From: Erythroxylum novogranatense
Taxonomy: Eukaryota; Streptophyta; Magnoliopsida; Malpighiales; Erythroxylaceae
Assembly: GCA_029891385.1 (NCBI GenBank)
Contig: CM057224.1
Location: 37,577,005 to 37,641,004, forward strand
Reading direction: 5' to 3'
Length of the DNA stretch: 64,000 nucleotides
Below are positions 44,438 to 57,267 of this stretch, piece after piece; position 1 is the first letter of the stretch; each line of letters begins with the position of its first letter. The notes under the pieces are model-generated. The model was not told the origin of the DNA. It did no database searches and saw nothing but the letters and a program-made list of their open reading frames with translations. Made by a program: the position numbers and the translations under genes.

Positions 44438-46799
44438 TAATAAGTACTACAATTCATTATAATTGTTGCATTCTTGGTCTTCTCTTTATGGGGAAAAAGT
44501 TAATAGTGAATTTATTCATCTGTTTCAACGTTATGTTTCTTTTTTCTTTTTTCCCCCTTTTTGGAGGATGAGGGTTTGAAAGAAAATTATAATTCAGTAA
44601 GGAAATTGCTTATTTTCTCTTTTATTTCCTCTTTTATGCACAATAGAAGTGGTTTCAGAATGATATGGTGATAAATAATAGTCCCATAGAAGTTTTGCAA
44701 AATCAAAGGTGGAGACTCTTTCTGGAAGAAAGTGCGAGTTGGAGAAATTGTCAGGGTGAGTATAATGAATTCCTATTAATATTTCTCCTGTTGTTGATTG
44801 AATTTTGTTAATAACATGGTTGTCTAAGTTGCTAAATAAAATATTTGCAAACTTTCATACAGCTATTAACTCGTAATTATTTATTAGACATGAAGCTGAA
44901 TTTCTTTGTGTTTCAGGTTAAGCAGGATGGATTCTTTCCTGCAGATTTACTATTTCTTGCGACTACAAACCCTGATGGTGTCTGCTATGTTGAGGTTTTC
45001 TTTTCCCATGCTGTTTAAGCCATTATTGTTCATGTTATTACATAAAAAACATAAATTTTTTTTGCTAGATCATAACACCTTCTTTTCCTTTTCCATTTTC
45101 TTTTTTTTCATTGCCACTCATCAAATTTAGATGGGAAATAAATCAAGATCGAAAGGCATTGGAAAAGACCGAGGATTATTGACTCGAGAATCTTTGTGGA
45201 ATTCAAAGGTTAAGTCTAGGTTTAGAATATCAAAATATAGGGGTATATATGCCTCCAAAATCACATTGAAGTAATACCAGTTAGTTAGAGCAACAGTTAA
45301 TATCAAGCTCTTTATGCATTTGTTTTAAGCTTTTTTCTGCTAACGCTCTCAGCTTCTTCACCTTTCATGTTTAATATGAAATAATAAAGTATCCTGGGTT
45401 GGTGAAATTGTTAAATAGGTTTTGCTAAGAGTTTATATCTAAAATTTTGCACACATTCCATGTTTACCTTTAAAGTGTCATCTTTCTTTTACATCACAAG
45501 CATTCTTATATTACTTTATTAATGCAAGTGAAGTGCGATGTGAGCAACTACACGATTCGGAGGATGCCCAATATTGTCAAAAATGAGCATCTGTCTTCGT
45601 TTTTTTAATTCTCATATGTACAATTATAATTATTTGAGAGTTGAAACCGAGGGGCAAGTATATTTAGCCTGTGGTTTGACCTTCCTTTCCTTTTTCTCAT
45701 GTCCAACATAGTCAAAAGTTACTTGCAGTTTTAAAATATTGCATCACTTTGATGTTTGTATATGTGTTTGTTATGCCAACTTGATGCTATGGAAGTTACT
45801 TTACTAATTATATGACTCGTATCTCCGGGTTCTTTCTCGCCATTTGTTTGCTAACCTAATTGTTCGGACTACGGAAAGAAACATCTAAAACAATATAAAT
45901 GCTTATGACATACTCTTTGGATTGCAGGAGGCACATAAGTTCTTTGTAACTGGACAAAACCTTGAAGGAAATGGAAATTGAATTTGCTGAGTATCAGGTC
46001 ACTTTAGCTCTAGTCTCAGTGTGATTGATGAGTAATTAGTTGACATGTGGCATTTTAGATTTAGAACATAATTCAACTTAGCCACTTTCCCTTTTTGGAG
46101 ATTGATTCAGGTCTGCGTTGATGTATTCTTCACTACCCAGACTTATGTGGACATTGTTTCCATTTTTGTTATTCCAAAAACTACTGGAGGACAGATATAA
46201 TGAAATATTATAGTCCTGCTGGAAAATGGTGTTAAGTATTCATTAATGAATTTTCAGTTCTGCATTGAAAGTCTTTTATCATTTAATTCATTCTCTTATC
46301 GAATCTTCTTCTTCTATTTTGCTGTGCCTTTGTTGCATGTCTCTCTAGCACTTCTCTCACATTCTTTTGATTTATTCTTCTTCTTGTCCTCCTCATTTAT
46401 CTCCTGGCTTTCCCTATCATATTTTTCTTCTGTTTCAAGTATTTTTGAAATTTTGTTTTTTCCTGCTATGGTTATTGTATTGAGAAATTCAAATCCTTCT
46501 TAACTTGGTGCACCCCCAGTTCCTTCAATTTCTGAGCATGCAACCATCTCATCACATTGTTATATAGAGGGAAACTCATTTCTGGTCATAAAATTCTGAA
46601 AGAACTGGGCCCATTATGTTTTTCTCCATTTCTAGCCAGATTATTCTTTTAGTTGATAGCAAACTTATTCTCATGATGCAAGGTAGCAAATAACATTGCC
46701 ACTTGTTTTGGACTAATTGGGTTCTAAGAAATTTTAATGTTGGATGGTTTGTGAATAATGATGAATATATGTTTCTCTTTGTGTATCACTGCATTTTAT
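44438..46799 (+). pseudogene. ALA3-SEC24 chimeric repeat, unit 2
   Basis: Collinear with unit 1 without its insertion; length 2362 bp from ATAAGTACT to ATAAGTACT. Exon d about 44646-44755, e 44918-44995 (open, [20 protein letters not shown]), f about 45118-45212, g about 45928-45996, h about 46112-46205. Differences from unit 1 concentrate where units read CAG or CTG: GTGCGAGTTGG for GTGCAGGTTGG in exon d, ACCGAGGATTATTGACTCGAG in exon f. These shift frames in d, f and g. If they are sequence errors the exons could be open. Confidence 0.8.
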
Positions 46800-49141
46800 G
46801 TAATAAGTACTGCAATTCATTATAATTGTTGCATTCTTGGTCTTCTCTTTATGGGGAAAAAGTTAATAGTGAATTTATTCATCTGTTTCAACGTTATGTT
46901 TCTTTTTTCTTTTTTCCCCCTTTTTGGAGGATGAGGGTTTGAAAGAAAATTATAATTCAGTAGGGAAATTGCTTATTTTCTCTTTTATTTCCTCTTTATG
47001 CACTGTAAGTGGTTTCGAATGATATGGTGATAAATAATAGTCCCATAGAAGTTTTGCAAAATCAAAGGTGGGAGACTCTTTCCTGGAAGAAAGTGCAGGT
47101 TGGAGAAATTGTCAGGGTGAGTATAATGAATTCCTATTAATATTTCTCCTGTTGTTGATTGAATTTTGTTAATAACATGATTGTCTAAGTTGTTAAATAA
47201 AATATTTGCAAATTTTCATACAGCTATTCTCTCGTAATTATTTATTAGACATGAAGCTGAATTTCTTTGTGTTTCAGGTTAAGCAGGATGGATTCTTTCC
47301 TGCAGATTTACTATTTCTTGCGACTACAAACCCTGATGGTGTCTGCTATGTTGAGGTTTTCTTTTCCCATGCTGTTTAAGCCATTATTGTTCATGTTATT
47401 ACATAAAAAACATAACTTTTTTTGCTAGATCATAACACCTTCTTTTCCTTTTCAATTTTCTTTTTTTTCATTGCCAGTCATCAAATTTAGATGGGGAAAT
47501 AAATCTGAAGATCAGAAAGGCATTGGAAAAGACCAGGGATTATTGACTCCTGAGAATGTTGTTGAATTCAAAGGTTAAGTCTAGGTTTAGAATATCAAAA
47601 TATAGGGGTATATATGCCTCCAAAATCACATTGAAGTAATACCAGTTAATTAGAGCAACAGTTAATATCAAGCTCTTTATGCATTTGTTTTAAGCTTCTT
47701 TCTGCTAACACTCTAAGCTTCGTCACCTTTCATGTTTAATATGAAATAATGAAGTATCCTGGGTTGGTGAAATTGTTAAATAGGCTTTGCTAAGAGTTTA
47801 TATCTAAAATTTTGCACACATTCCATGTTTACCTTTAAAGTGTCATATTTCTTTTACATCACAAGCATTCTTATATTACTTTATTAATGCAAGTGAAATG
47901 CAGTGTGAGCAACTACCTGATTCTGGAGGATGCCCAATATTGTAAAAAATGAGCATCTGTCTTCGTTTTTTTAATTCTCATATGTATAATTATAATTATT
48001 TGAGAGTTGAAACCGAGGGCAAGTATATTTAGCTTTGTGGTTTGACCTTCCTTTCCTTTTCTCGTGTCCAAAGATAGTCAAAAGTTACTTGCGGTTTTAA
48101 AATATTGCATCACTTTGATGTTTGTATATGTGTTTGTTATGCCAACTTGATGCTATGGAAGTTACTTTACTAATTATATGATGTTATCTCACAGGTTCTT
48201 TATTGCCATTTGTTTGCTAACCTAATTGTTGGACTACTGGAAAGAAACATCTAAAACAATATAAATGCTTATGACATGCTCTTTGGATTGCAGGAGGCAC
48301 ATAAGTTCTTTGTAACTCATGGACAAAACCTTGAAGGAAATGGAAATTGAATTTGCTGAGTATCAGGTCACTTTAGCTCTAGTCTCAGTGTGATTGATGA
48401 ATAATTGGTTGACATGTGGCATTTTAGATTTAGAACATAATTCAACTTAGCCACTTTCCCTTTTTGGAGATTGATTCAGGTCTGCGTTGATGTTTTCATC
48501 ACTACCCAGACTTATGTGGACATTGTTTCCATTTACATTATTCCAAAACTCTTGGAGGATGATATAATGAAATATTATAGTCCTGCTGGAAAATGGTGTT
48601 AAGTATTCATTAATGAATTTTCAGTTCTGCATTGAAAGTCTTTTATCATTTAATTCATTTTCTTATCGAATCTTCTTCTTCTATTTTGCTGTGCCTTTGT
48701 TGCATGTCTCTCTAGTACTTCTCTCACATTCTTTTGATTTATTCTTCTTCTTGTCCTCCTCATTTATCTCCTGGCTTTCCCTATCATATTTTTCTTCTGT
48801 TTCAAGTATTTTTGAAATTTTGTTTTTTCCTGCTATGGTTATTGTATTGAGAAATTCAAATCCTTCTTAACTTGGTGCACCCCCAGTTCCTTCATTTTCT
48901 GAGCATGCAACTATCTCATCACATTGTTGTATAGAGGGAAACTCATTTCTGGTCATAAAATTCTGAAAGAACTGGGCCCATTATGTTTTTCTCCATTTCT
49001 AGCCAGATTATTCTTTTAGTTGTTAGCAAACTTATTCTCATGATGCAAGGTAACAAATAACATTGCCACTTGTTTTGGACTAATTGGGTTCTACGAAATT
49101 TTAGTGTTGGATGGTTTGTGAATAATGATGAATATATGTTT
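46800..49141 (+). pseudogene. ALA3-SEC24 chimeric repeat, unit 3 (main part)
   Basis: Same exon order: d about 47003-47115 (TTTCGAATG where unit 1 has TTTCAGAATG), e 47279-47356 (open), f about 47478-47572, g about 48292-48366, h about 48480-48570. Cut near its right end by the copia element at 49142; the last 25-30 bp of the unit resume at 58403. Exon h reads VCVDVFITTQTYVDIVS like the other units. Confidence 0.8.
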
Positions 49142-50228
49142 TGTTAAGTCAAACTAGACTTCACGTATTAAATAATTTTGATAATAAACAAAGAGAAATA
49201 TCTGAAAAAAGCGATTATATACAAAAGCGAGCGAAAGAAAAAATGTAGCGGAAGGAAAAGCGGCGATACAAAAATGCAGAAAGAAAAAAAGCAGACGGAA
49301 GAAAAGCGAGCGATACAAAAGCGAGGCGGAGCTTTACGAAGACAAAAGCGAGCGGATGAAAAGCAGATGGAAGAAAAAGCGGCGATACAAAAGGGCGGAA
49401 GCTTTACGAAGACAAAAGCGCGGAAGAAAAGCAGACGAAAGAAAAGCAGACGATACAAAAAGCAGACGGAAGCTTTACGAAGACAAAAAGCAGACGGAAG
49501 AAAAGCAGACGGAAGAAAAGCAGACGATACAAAAAGCAGACGGAAGCTTTACGAAGACAAAAGCGAGCGATATGAAAATAAGGCGGAAGAAAGAAACATC
49601 GATTTAAGGCGGTTCTGAGCTAAACTGAATAACCGTTCTTTAAAGATTCAAAAGCGATAGTCAAGCAGTTGAAGTTCCGACTATAAATAAGAGTCGAGAT
49701 TGAAGAAGAAATAACTTTTGGAAAAAGTGAATGAAACTCAGATATTCAATATCATCTATCTAGAGAAAAATTACGAACTATTTTCGAGTGTATATTGTGA
49801 AGAGCAACTCTTTTGTAAAAGCTCTTTATCGCTTTTCATTTTGAAAAAGTGCTACTGAGATAACTGAAGAGGCTAAGAGTAAAAGAATACTTCTTTGTTA
49901 AGAGACCAAAGAGGCTCGATCTAAAGAATACTTGTAATCAGTTTGGAGATAGTGAAAATCTCGAAGAATATCGAGGATGGGCGTAGCCCACGGTTTGGGG
50001 TGAACCAGGATAAAATTGCCGTTTTCTCTCTAACTCTTACTTTTCTTAAATCGTAGTTTTCATTATTAACAAAGTTTTCAAACTAGTTAAGAATTGATTT
50101 ACGATAAGTTTTCCGAAAGAACAAGCAATTGTTATTGAAGGGTTTAAAGAAAAGTTTATCACAATTCAACCCCCTTCTTGTATCTTGGTCATATTATTAC
50201 TCAATATATTAACGTGTGATTTACTTGA
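49142..50228 (+). mobile_element. 5' LTR of the 9.3-kb copia element
   Basis: Begins TGTTAAGTCAAAC; the end is inferred from the primer-binding site that follows. Contains the minisatellite 49240-49590. The last bases read CTTGA where the right LTR has CTTCA, so the terminal CA is mutated or miscalled. Confidence 0.88.
49240..49590. repeat. Minisatellite of AGCAGACGGAAGAAA type (5' LTR)
   Basis: Alternating AGCAGACGGAAGAAA, AGCAGACGATACAAA and GCTTTACGAAGACAAAA units. Variants GCGAGCGG, GCGGGCG and GCGAGGCG stand where other units have GCAGACG. Lys/Arg-rich frames stay open on the plus strand because the unit lacks stops. Confidence 0.92.
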
Positions 50229-50243
50229 TTGGTATCGAGCGAG
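50229..50243 (+). other. Primer-binding site of the 9.3-kb copia element
   Basis: TTGGTATCGAGCGAGG directly follows the 5' LTR. The initiator-Met complement is TGGTATCAGAGC, so CAG appears as CG here. Confidence 0.8.
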
Positions 50244-50283
50244 GTGTTCAAGAATCACTCTAATAAACTGTGAACTAAAGAAA

Positions 50284-51540
50284 ATGGTGGAATCACACAC
50301 GTATATTGCGAAGGAGCCTCGGTCACGGACCTCCGGCATTCAATGGTGAAGACTACCACTATTGGAAGGATCGGATGAGATTGTTTATCGAGTCTACTCA
50401 CATTGACCTTTGGGACATCATCGAGAATGGACCTTACACACCAAGATGATGATAAAATCCAATTCCACGAGAAAGATGGACAATGAAAGCGAAAGCAAGA
50501 TTTCAACTAAACTCCAAAGCGAAATTTTCTTGAGTTGTGCATTGAAGCGAAGCGAGTATGACAAAGTGCATGGATGCGATCTCGCCAAAGAAATGTGGGA
50601 TACATTATCAATTGCACATGAAGGAACAAATCAAGTGAAGGAGTCCAAGATAAGTATTTTGGTGCATCGATGACGAGTTATTCAAGATGAAAGAAGAAGA
50701 GACCATTGATCAAATGTTTGGAAGATTCCAAACAATTGTTAATGGGCTAAAAGCTCTTGGAAGAACGTACAACAGTCAAGACCATGTTTAAAAGATTTTG
50801 AGGAGTCTGCCCAAAAGATGGAGACCCAAAGTAACTGCTGTACAAGAAGCCAAAGACCTAAGCGTACTAAAGCTTGATGAATTGCTTGGATCGTTGAAGA
50901 TACACGAAGTAAAGCTTGATGCAGAAGATAAGCCTAAAAAGGAGAAGTCCATAGCGCTCAAAGCAAGTCAAAAGAATCACAAAATCCAGAAGAAGAAAAC
51001 AAAAGGAATACATCAAAGGCGTTAAAGATTGAAGAAGCAAGGATGATGATTCCAAAGTCGAATCTGAATCAAGTGATGAAGGCGATGAGCTATCTTTCAT
51101 TTCAAGAAAGATAAGAAGAATGTGGAAAAAGAAGTCCAAAGGAAATTCAACATTTAGAAGGAACAATGGCAAAGACGATGAAAAGTCGATAAAGCATCCA
51201 TTACATTATGAATGCAAGGAGCCGGACATTACAAGTCCGAGTGTCGATGTTGAAAAGACAACCCGGAAGGAGTAGAGATAACAAGAAAAGCATGATGGCA
51301 GCGTGGGAAGATCTGGATTCATCGAATCGGATACAAGTTCACAAGCGCCGTAACATGCTAACATATGTCCGTAGTGAAGAAGAAAGTGATGAGGAGGTAA
51401 CTTCCATTATAATGATATACAAGATGCATATTCGAATTGTTAGAGGATTCTCATGCTATTCGAAGCAAACAAAGATTGAAGAAGAAGAAATATGTAGAAA
51501 ACCTCAAACATACTCATGAGATAGAGTGAGAATATAAGTT
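50284..51540 (+). pseudogene. Copia gag of the 9.3-kb element, multiply frameshifted
   Basis: It begins MVESHTYIAKEP. Recognisable pieces: a WKDRMRLFIESTHIDLWDII region in shifting frames (50360-50425), KLQSEIFLSCALKRSEYDKV, GCDLAKEMWDTLSIAHEGTN QV (50470-50670), LRSLPKRWRPKVTAVQEAKD and LKLDELLGSLKIHEVKL (50798-50920), a Lys-rich linker, then a decayed zinc-knuckle region near 51205-51250. This is the UBN2/gag family of SIRE-type copia elements. At least five frame changes occur, many near CAG/CTG-like places. Confidence 0.78.
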
Positions 51541-51944
51541 TGAGAAAGCAAGTTGAGGAATTGAATAACAACAAAGTTGTAGATAGATCTGAAGAGATTA
51601 ATCAATTGAAGCGAAATTAATAATCTCTCAATTGATCTAGCTAAATTTACGATAGTACAAAAAGATGAATGAAATGACAGGAGAATCTGTACATCAGGGG
51701 ATAAAAGCTGGATTAGGGTTTACTAAAAATAAGCCCACATTACGTAGTAAAATCGGTTGCTCAAAAAAATAAGAAAAGATATCAATCGATTTTCGGAAAG
51801 GTCATCAACATTATCATTCTACACATCATTATCATTCATTACATCGTACTAACCTAAAGGACCCAAGAGAATCTGGGTACCTAAAATAAAATAATATCTC
51901 TCACGAAATCCTTCGTTGGAAGAACCAGCAAGCACCATTGGTAT
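51541..51944 (+). pseudogene. Decayed gag-protease linker
   Basis: AT-rich sequence with short frames; coiled-coil-like fragments (QVEELNNNK, EEINQLK) suggest the gag C-terminal coil. No continuous frame. Confidence 0.4.
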
Positions 51945-52330
51945 ATGGACAGTGGATGCTCGCGTCACATGACGGGAAACAAGTCTATGTTCCTAGATCT
52001 ACAATCTAAGAAAGGAGGATCAGTAACTTTTGGAGACAACCAACAAGGAAAGATAATCGGGTTTGGTAAGATTGCAAGCATAAGGAGTGATCATGGAGGA
52101 GAATTTGAAAAAGAGAAGTTCAGAGTATTCTGAAGAAAAGGAATTTTCATAACTTCTACCCCAAGGACTCCACAGAGAATGGAGTTGTTGAGAGGAAGAA
52201 TAGGGCGATTCAAGAGATGGCAAGAACAATGCATGCGAGATGAATCTTCCTAAATACTTCAGGCGAAGTCACATCATCTGACATGCTACATTCGAGAATA
52301 GAGTCTTTTTGCGACCAATCTTGAAGAAAA
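51945..52330 (+). pseudogene. Copia protease joined to integrase by internal deletion
   Basis: MDSGCSRHMTGNKSMFLDL (protease active site DSG) and VTFGDNQQGKIIGFGKI are followed without a break by IRSDHGGEFEKEKF, which holds the second catalytic Asp of integrase. The integrase zinc-binding domain and first Asp are therefore deleted in frame. The third block, ENGVVERKNR with the catalytic Glu, follows near 52175 in another frame. Confidence 0.8.
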
Positions 52331-52789
52331 CTCCTATGAGTTGTGGAATGGAAGGAGACCAAACATTTCTTATTTCCATCCTTTTGGCTGCAAGTGCACT
52401 TTTACGAACACAAAGGAAGCTCTGGACAAATTTGATGCGAAGACACTTTCGTGAATTTTCTAGGCTATTCTCTCACTTCAAAGGCATTTAGAGTCTTCAA
52501 CCTCACCTCAAAGGCTCGTTGAAGAAACTATTCACGTTAAGTTCGATGATAGCTCTCAACCCGATAAGGAAGAGGAATCGGAAGATGATCTTTATTACGG
52601 TGCCCTTGGCGCGGTGTAAGGAAGTATCTTCATCGAGAACACTTCATGATGAAAAGACAGATATCTCTAAAATTTTGAGTTAAAGAAAGATTGGAGATAC
52701 AAAGCTCTCATCTAAAGAGTCAATTATCGGAGAAACCTCGGAAGGTGTAAGAACAAGGTCCAAGTTAGGAAGAGAAGCCAGCGTAGCAT
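52331..52789 (+). pseudogene. Copia integrase C-terminus and linker
   Basis: Pieces such as the FHPFGCKCF region near 52375, the FLGYS region near 52455, and an acidic linker before reverse transcriptase (52560-52620) fit the copia integrase tail. Many frame changes. Confidence 0.6.
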
Positions 52790-53560
52790 TTATATCGAAG
52801 TAGAACCTAAAAAGATTGATGAAGCTCTAAAAGATGAAGTATGGATATTAGCTATGCAAGAGGAATTGAATCAATTCGGTAGGAATAAAGTCGGTCCTTA
52901 GTTCCTAAACACGAAAAAGAAAACCATTATTGGTACTAGATGGATATTCAAGAATAAGCTAGACGAATCGGGGAAAAGTAAGTCATAACAAGGCAAGATT
53001 AGTAGCACAAGGCTATAATCAGCGGGAAGGAATAGACTATAATGAGACATATGCTCGATGAGCAAGACTTGAAGCAATAAGGATCTTGCTTGCATATCTT
53101 TTTGCCATGACATAAAGCTTTTAGGATGGATGTAAAAGTGCATTTCAGAATGGCTTTATAGATGAAGAAGTCTATGTCAAGCAACCTCCTGGATTTGAGG
53201 ATATAAAGTATCGAGATCATGTCTGAGACTTCATAAAGCCTTATATGGATGAAACAGGCTCTAGAGCATGGTATGATCGTCTGAGCTCATTTCTTATTGA
53301 AAATGGATTTACTAGAGGTAAAGTTGACAAAACTCTTTTAGGAAGAACTTGTATAATGATTTTATTATTATGCAAATCTATATTGATGATATTATTTTGG
53401 TGCCACCTCGAAAAAGTTATGCATAAGCTTTGAAAATATGATGAAAATGAATTTGAGATGAGCATGATGGGTGAGTTAAAATTCTTTCTTGGATTGCAAG
53501 TAAAGCAAACTAAGGATAAGATTTTATCCATCAACAAAATATGTCAAAGAATTGTTGTCT
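52790..53560 (+). pseudogene. Copia reverse transcriptase, frameshifted
   Basis: In changing frames: EPKKIDEALKDEVWILAMQE ELNQF (52800-52880), GTRWIFKNKLDESGK, RLVAQGYNQREGIDY, RLEAIRILLAYL, FRMDVK..FQNGFIDEEVYV, KQPPGFED, KALYG, ETGSRAWYDRLSSFLIENGF, then the FIIMQIYIDDIIL catalytic region near 53365-53400 and GELKFFLGLQVKQ. These are the standard Ty1/copia blocks. The Asp pair of YIDD can be read at 53385-53395. Confidence 0.82.
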
Positions 53561-54298
53561 AAATTTGATATGTGCGGTGTTAAAAGTATGTCTACACCGA
53601 TGCATCCTTCAAACTTGTTGTCGAAAGGCGAAAGTGGTAAGAAGGTGGATCAAACCCTATTAGAGGATGATTGGTTCTTTGCTTTATCTTACAGCAAGTA
53701 GACCTGCCATTCTATTCAGTGTATGCTTGTGTGCAAGGTTTGAGGCCGATCTAGAGAATCTCATTACATAGTCAAAACAAATTTTGAGATATCTCGCGGT
53801 ACTCTTGATCTTTGCAATGTATGAGAAAGGTAAAGATTTCAGGTTGAATGGATATTGCGATGCGGACTATGCGGTGATAGGATTGAAAGGAAGAGCACAG
53901 TGGTGGTTGTCACTACCTTGGACCAAACACAGTGTCATGGTCAAGCAAGAGACAAAGCTCGATTGCATTATCAACCGCAGAAATTTGAATATATATGCAT
54001 CATGAGTTGTTGTTCACAATTCTTGTGGATCAAGTATCAATTGGAGGACTACTCAATACAAGAGGAAGAGATTCCAATATCTGCGACAACACCAGCTCCA
54101 TTAGCTTGTCAAAGAATCCAATTCAACATTCAAGGTGAAGCACATTGAAGTTAGACATCATTTCTTGAGAGATTACGTTCGGAAGAAAGTTGTCGATCTA
54201 CAATTCGTGGAAGCGAAATTTCGGTGGGCGATATCTTCACAAAACCACTAAGTGAAGATCGCTTTAAAGAAATCGAGCCTTGACCTCAATATGGTGAT
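53561..54298 (+). pseudogene. Copia RNase H, frameshifted
   Basis: MHPSNLL and LTASRPAILFSVCLCARF-like pieces precede LNGYCDADYA (53840-53870), the conserved Asp block of copia RNase H. CCSQFLWIKYQLEDYSI (54000-54060) is the usual late block, and VKHIEVRHHFLRD-like and DIFTKPL-like ends appear by 54250. Confidence 0.8.
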
Positions 54299-54566
54299 GT
54301 TAACGGACCAATCATCGGTTTTTCACAAGAAGAAGCAGATAGAGCGGAGGAGTTAACGGATCGATCATCTGGTTTTTCAAAGAAGAAACAGATAGGCGGA
54401 GGAGTTAATGGACCAATCATTTGGTTTTCGCAAAGATGAAACAGATGAGCGGAGGAGTTAACGGATCATTCATCGATTTTTAAAAGACAAAGACGAGAAA
54501 AGGCACGAGTTAACAGATTGATCATCGATTTTTCAAAAGAAAGACAATGAAACGGTGGAGTTAAGC
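54299..54566 (+). repeat. 52-bp tandem repeats after RNase H
   Basis: About five units starting GTTAACGGA at 54299, 54352, 54404, 54457 and 54509, ending at a sixth start at 54560. Each has ATCATCGGTTTTTC and AAGAAACAGATAGAGCGGAGGA-like segments. They lie between pol and the extra 3' region. Confidence 0.85.
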
Positions 54567-57253
54567 GGCGTTGACGGTTTCGACTTAAAACTTCTTTCAC
54601 AAAAAAAATTTTAGAGGAAAAAGGTCATCGGATCATCGAGAAGTACAATCGTTCTAAATTTGCTATAAAATCCCTAAAAGCGGCGTTTGGGATCTCTAAC
54701 AAATTCAGAATTGCTAGTTCTCTGAAATCTCTCTGAAAATTCTTCAAGCGAGTTCCTATTCACTCGTAATCAACAAGATGAATGTCAAGCCCATTTTGCG
54801 AGTTGATCCAGAGCAAGCTGGGAAGATTGGTAAACTTTGAAGATCTAAGAAGGAACAAATGGATATAGATAGGAGATAATAGCGGCGGGATGGAGAAACT
54901 TCTTTCTAATCTGAGAGCAAGTTTATCTCAAAGAAGTTTATGAGTTAAAACATACTAAAGCCGTGGATAATCTGATCGTATCGTATGTAGAAACACTCCT
55001 GTTATAGTAACCAAGGAGTTCTTGGAAAGAGTCCTTGAATGTCCGAGTAGTGGAGTTCAACCTACTAACATGGTGAAATGGATGACTAAAATGAAGTTGA
55101 GCGAAGATGAAGTTACTCGTCAACTTTATGGTCGAACAACCCAATGAAAGAAGAGCCTCTTGGCTTGTACCAAAGGCGAGGGTTTTGTTTCTTTTTTGTG
55201 TGTGTGTGTTACTTAGGATAGGTTCAAGACATCAAGTCACTACTTTGGATGAACAATGTATCCTTCATCTCTGAATCACCAACCAATAGATTTACCATTT
55301 TTATTTATCAATATATGGTTAAATCAATAAAGGATACAAACACTCTCCGTATGGGATGTTGTTGACAAGGATGTTTAAAGAATCGGAATCAGATTGGGTT
55401 GGGAGTCGGACGGAAGGTATCATGAAGTTATATAGATTCTACATCGATTGCCAAAATGGGTGCGAGATTTTCGGACAAACAAGGAAGCGAAGAATCAAGG
55501 AAAGCAACAAGCGAGGGGAGCCTAAGCCAAGAAATCCTCATGAAGTAGAAGATCACACTCTCGAGTCGAAGTCAAGATCTGTTCGATTTTTGAATCGGTG
55601 ACTTAAAGCGGAAAGGGAACCTTTGGTGAGTGACATTCATAAGCAAGCAAGAACGTCACCCACAAAGGAAATGTCTTGACGAAAGAAGCCGATCCTTCGA
55701 GATTCAAGCAAACCAAAGCATTATGAGCGATGAGATCAAAAGCTACAAAATCATCATCATCAATCCTTGAAAGTTTGAAACTCAATCTCAAGAAATGAAG
55801 GAAAAAGGAAAGTAGAAGAACACGAGAAGAAGAAAGTTCAATCGAAGAGGTCACCAAGGTTAAAGAAAATGAGTGCGAAAAGAAGAAAATCCAACAACAG
55901 AGGCAAAGGCTAAGAAGACAAGGCTAGAAAAGCTGTTGTTGACATTTCTAAAAATCTGCTGCATGTGTTGTTAGTCTTTGTTGATCTTCTTTGAAGTTAA
56001 TATGGAAGCTGCTCTTTGAAGCGATTGTGGAAGGCTGTTAAGGGTAATATTAAGGATTCTCACAAAATTTTAATAATCAATTTTGAAAAATAGTTCCTAC
56101 TACTTTTCAGTCCACACTTGTCCATAAACAAGTTGCTACACATGTTTTGGGACGAAGGCTACTTTAAAAGTTGTAAGTGTGATGACTAATGTTCCATCCA
56201 AGTATTTAACTTTTCAAAGAAAGATGGGAACATAGATTGGTTGTAAGAGAGGAGAAGAAGACCAAGTCGGTCATCATCGAGACAAACCCAAGAGATTTGT
56301 CAAAGCATTCTTCAAATCATGAGAATATGATAATGGCATTTCTCATCATTGGATAGGGGTTACAAAATTTCTATGATCAAGCGAAGAGAGTTGGGAGAAC
56401 CATATCCACGAGCCATTTGGAGGCGTATCACTTCTTATCCTATCTTGAGCGATACAATAATCAAGGTGGTACGATCTTGACCACCAAATTGTGTTGAACA
56501 CAATTATGAGAAGCTAAAATTTGAAAGTTCAACTTGAGCCAATATTGGATGACATGTCTCTTGATCAGATTGAAGAGGCGATAAAATTGATTGATGCAAG
56601 ATGTAAGGAGAAAAGGGTGGTAAGTCCATCTGCGTGTATCAAGATCCGGACCAAGTCTAACTAAGGCAACAGCGAGATGATCCACAGGAGGCAATATCGA
56701 ATGGGTCGATGTTGTTACATTACGATTGGCAACTCAAAATGTTGTTTTATGATAATCTGAGCGATCTGCGAAATCGACCTCTGTGGGAGATCACTTCAAT
56801 CTGAAGCTATGCCATAGTTTGGGCGCACTTTTCAGCGAATAAGAGATTCCTATGATCTTGATATCAATGAACAAGTCAGATTTGTTCCTCCTCCTCTTCT
56901 GCAAATCATTGAACCAAATGTCTTTAACAAAGAAGCTTATACACAACGGTGGCTATCGTTGAAAAGCAAGTTGTTAAGGCAGCACCCTCGATTGCAGATG
57001 AATCATCAACTCTAAAGAAGCATGTTGAAGCTTGATAAAGATATGAAGAAGATTAAGAAGATCTGAAAAAGTTGGTGAAGCAGATTGGAAAATAATTTTT
57101 GATGAATAACAAATAGGGAGAAGGGAGAAGGAAGAGAGAAGGAGAAGGAAGAAATCAATTTGGAAGGATGAAGATAATTTTTATCTCAATACTTACATAT
57201 AATTCACAAGTATATGATACTTTTCATATTTCTCACAAGTATTTGTTATTATC
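54567..57253 (+). pseudogene. Extra 3' region of the copia element with decayed additional frame
   Basis: The DNA between RNase H and the polypurine tract is about 2.7 kb, far longer than in ordinary copia elements. Fragments include NTPVIVTKEFLERVLECPSS GVQ and WMTKMKLSEDEVTRQLYGRT (54985-55140), and later Lys/Glu-rich pieces (55480-55900). SIRE/Maximus elements have an additional or envelope-position frame here; I cannot assign this one to a known family, and no signal peptide or membrane span is evident. Many stops. Confidence 0.55.
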
Positions 57254-57267
57254 AAAAAGGGGGAGAA
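57254..57267 (+). other. Polypurine tract of the 9.3-kb copia element
   Basis: AAAAAGGGGGAGAA directly before the 3' LTR start TGTTAAGTC. Confidence 0.88.

Noticed and set aside
46246..46503. 85-residue hydrophobic frame repeated at 46246, 48613 and 60220
   Set aside because: It lies downstream of exon h in each chimeric unit, has T-rich codons, and recurs only because the unit is duplicated; unit 1 carries variants of the same sequence without any added conservation.
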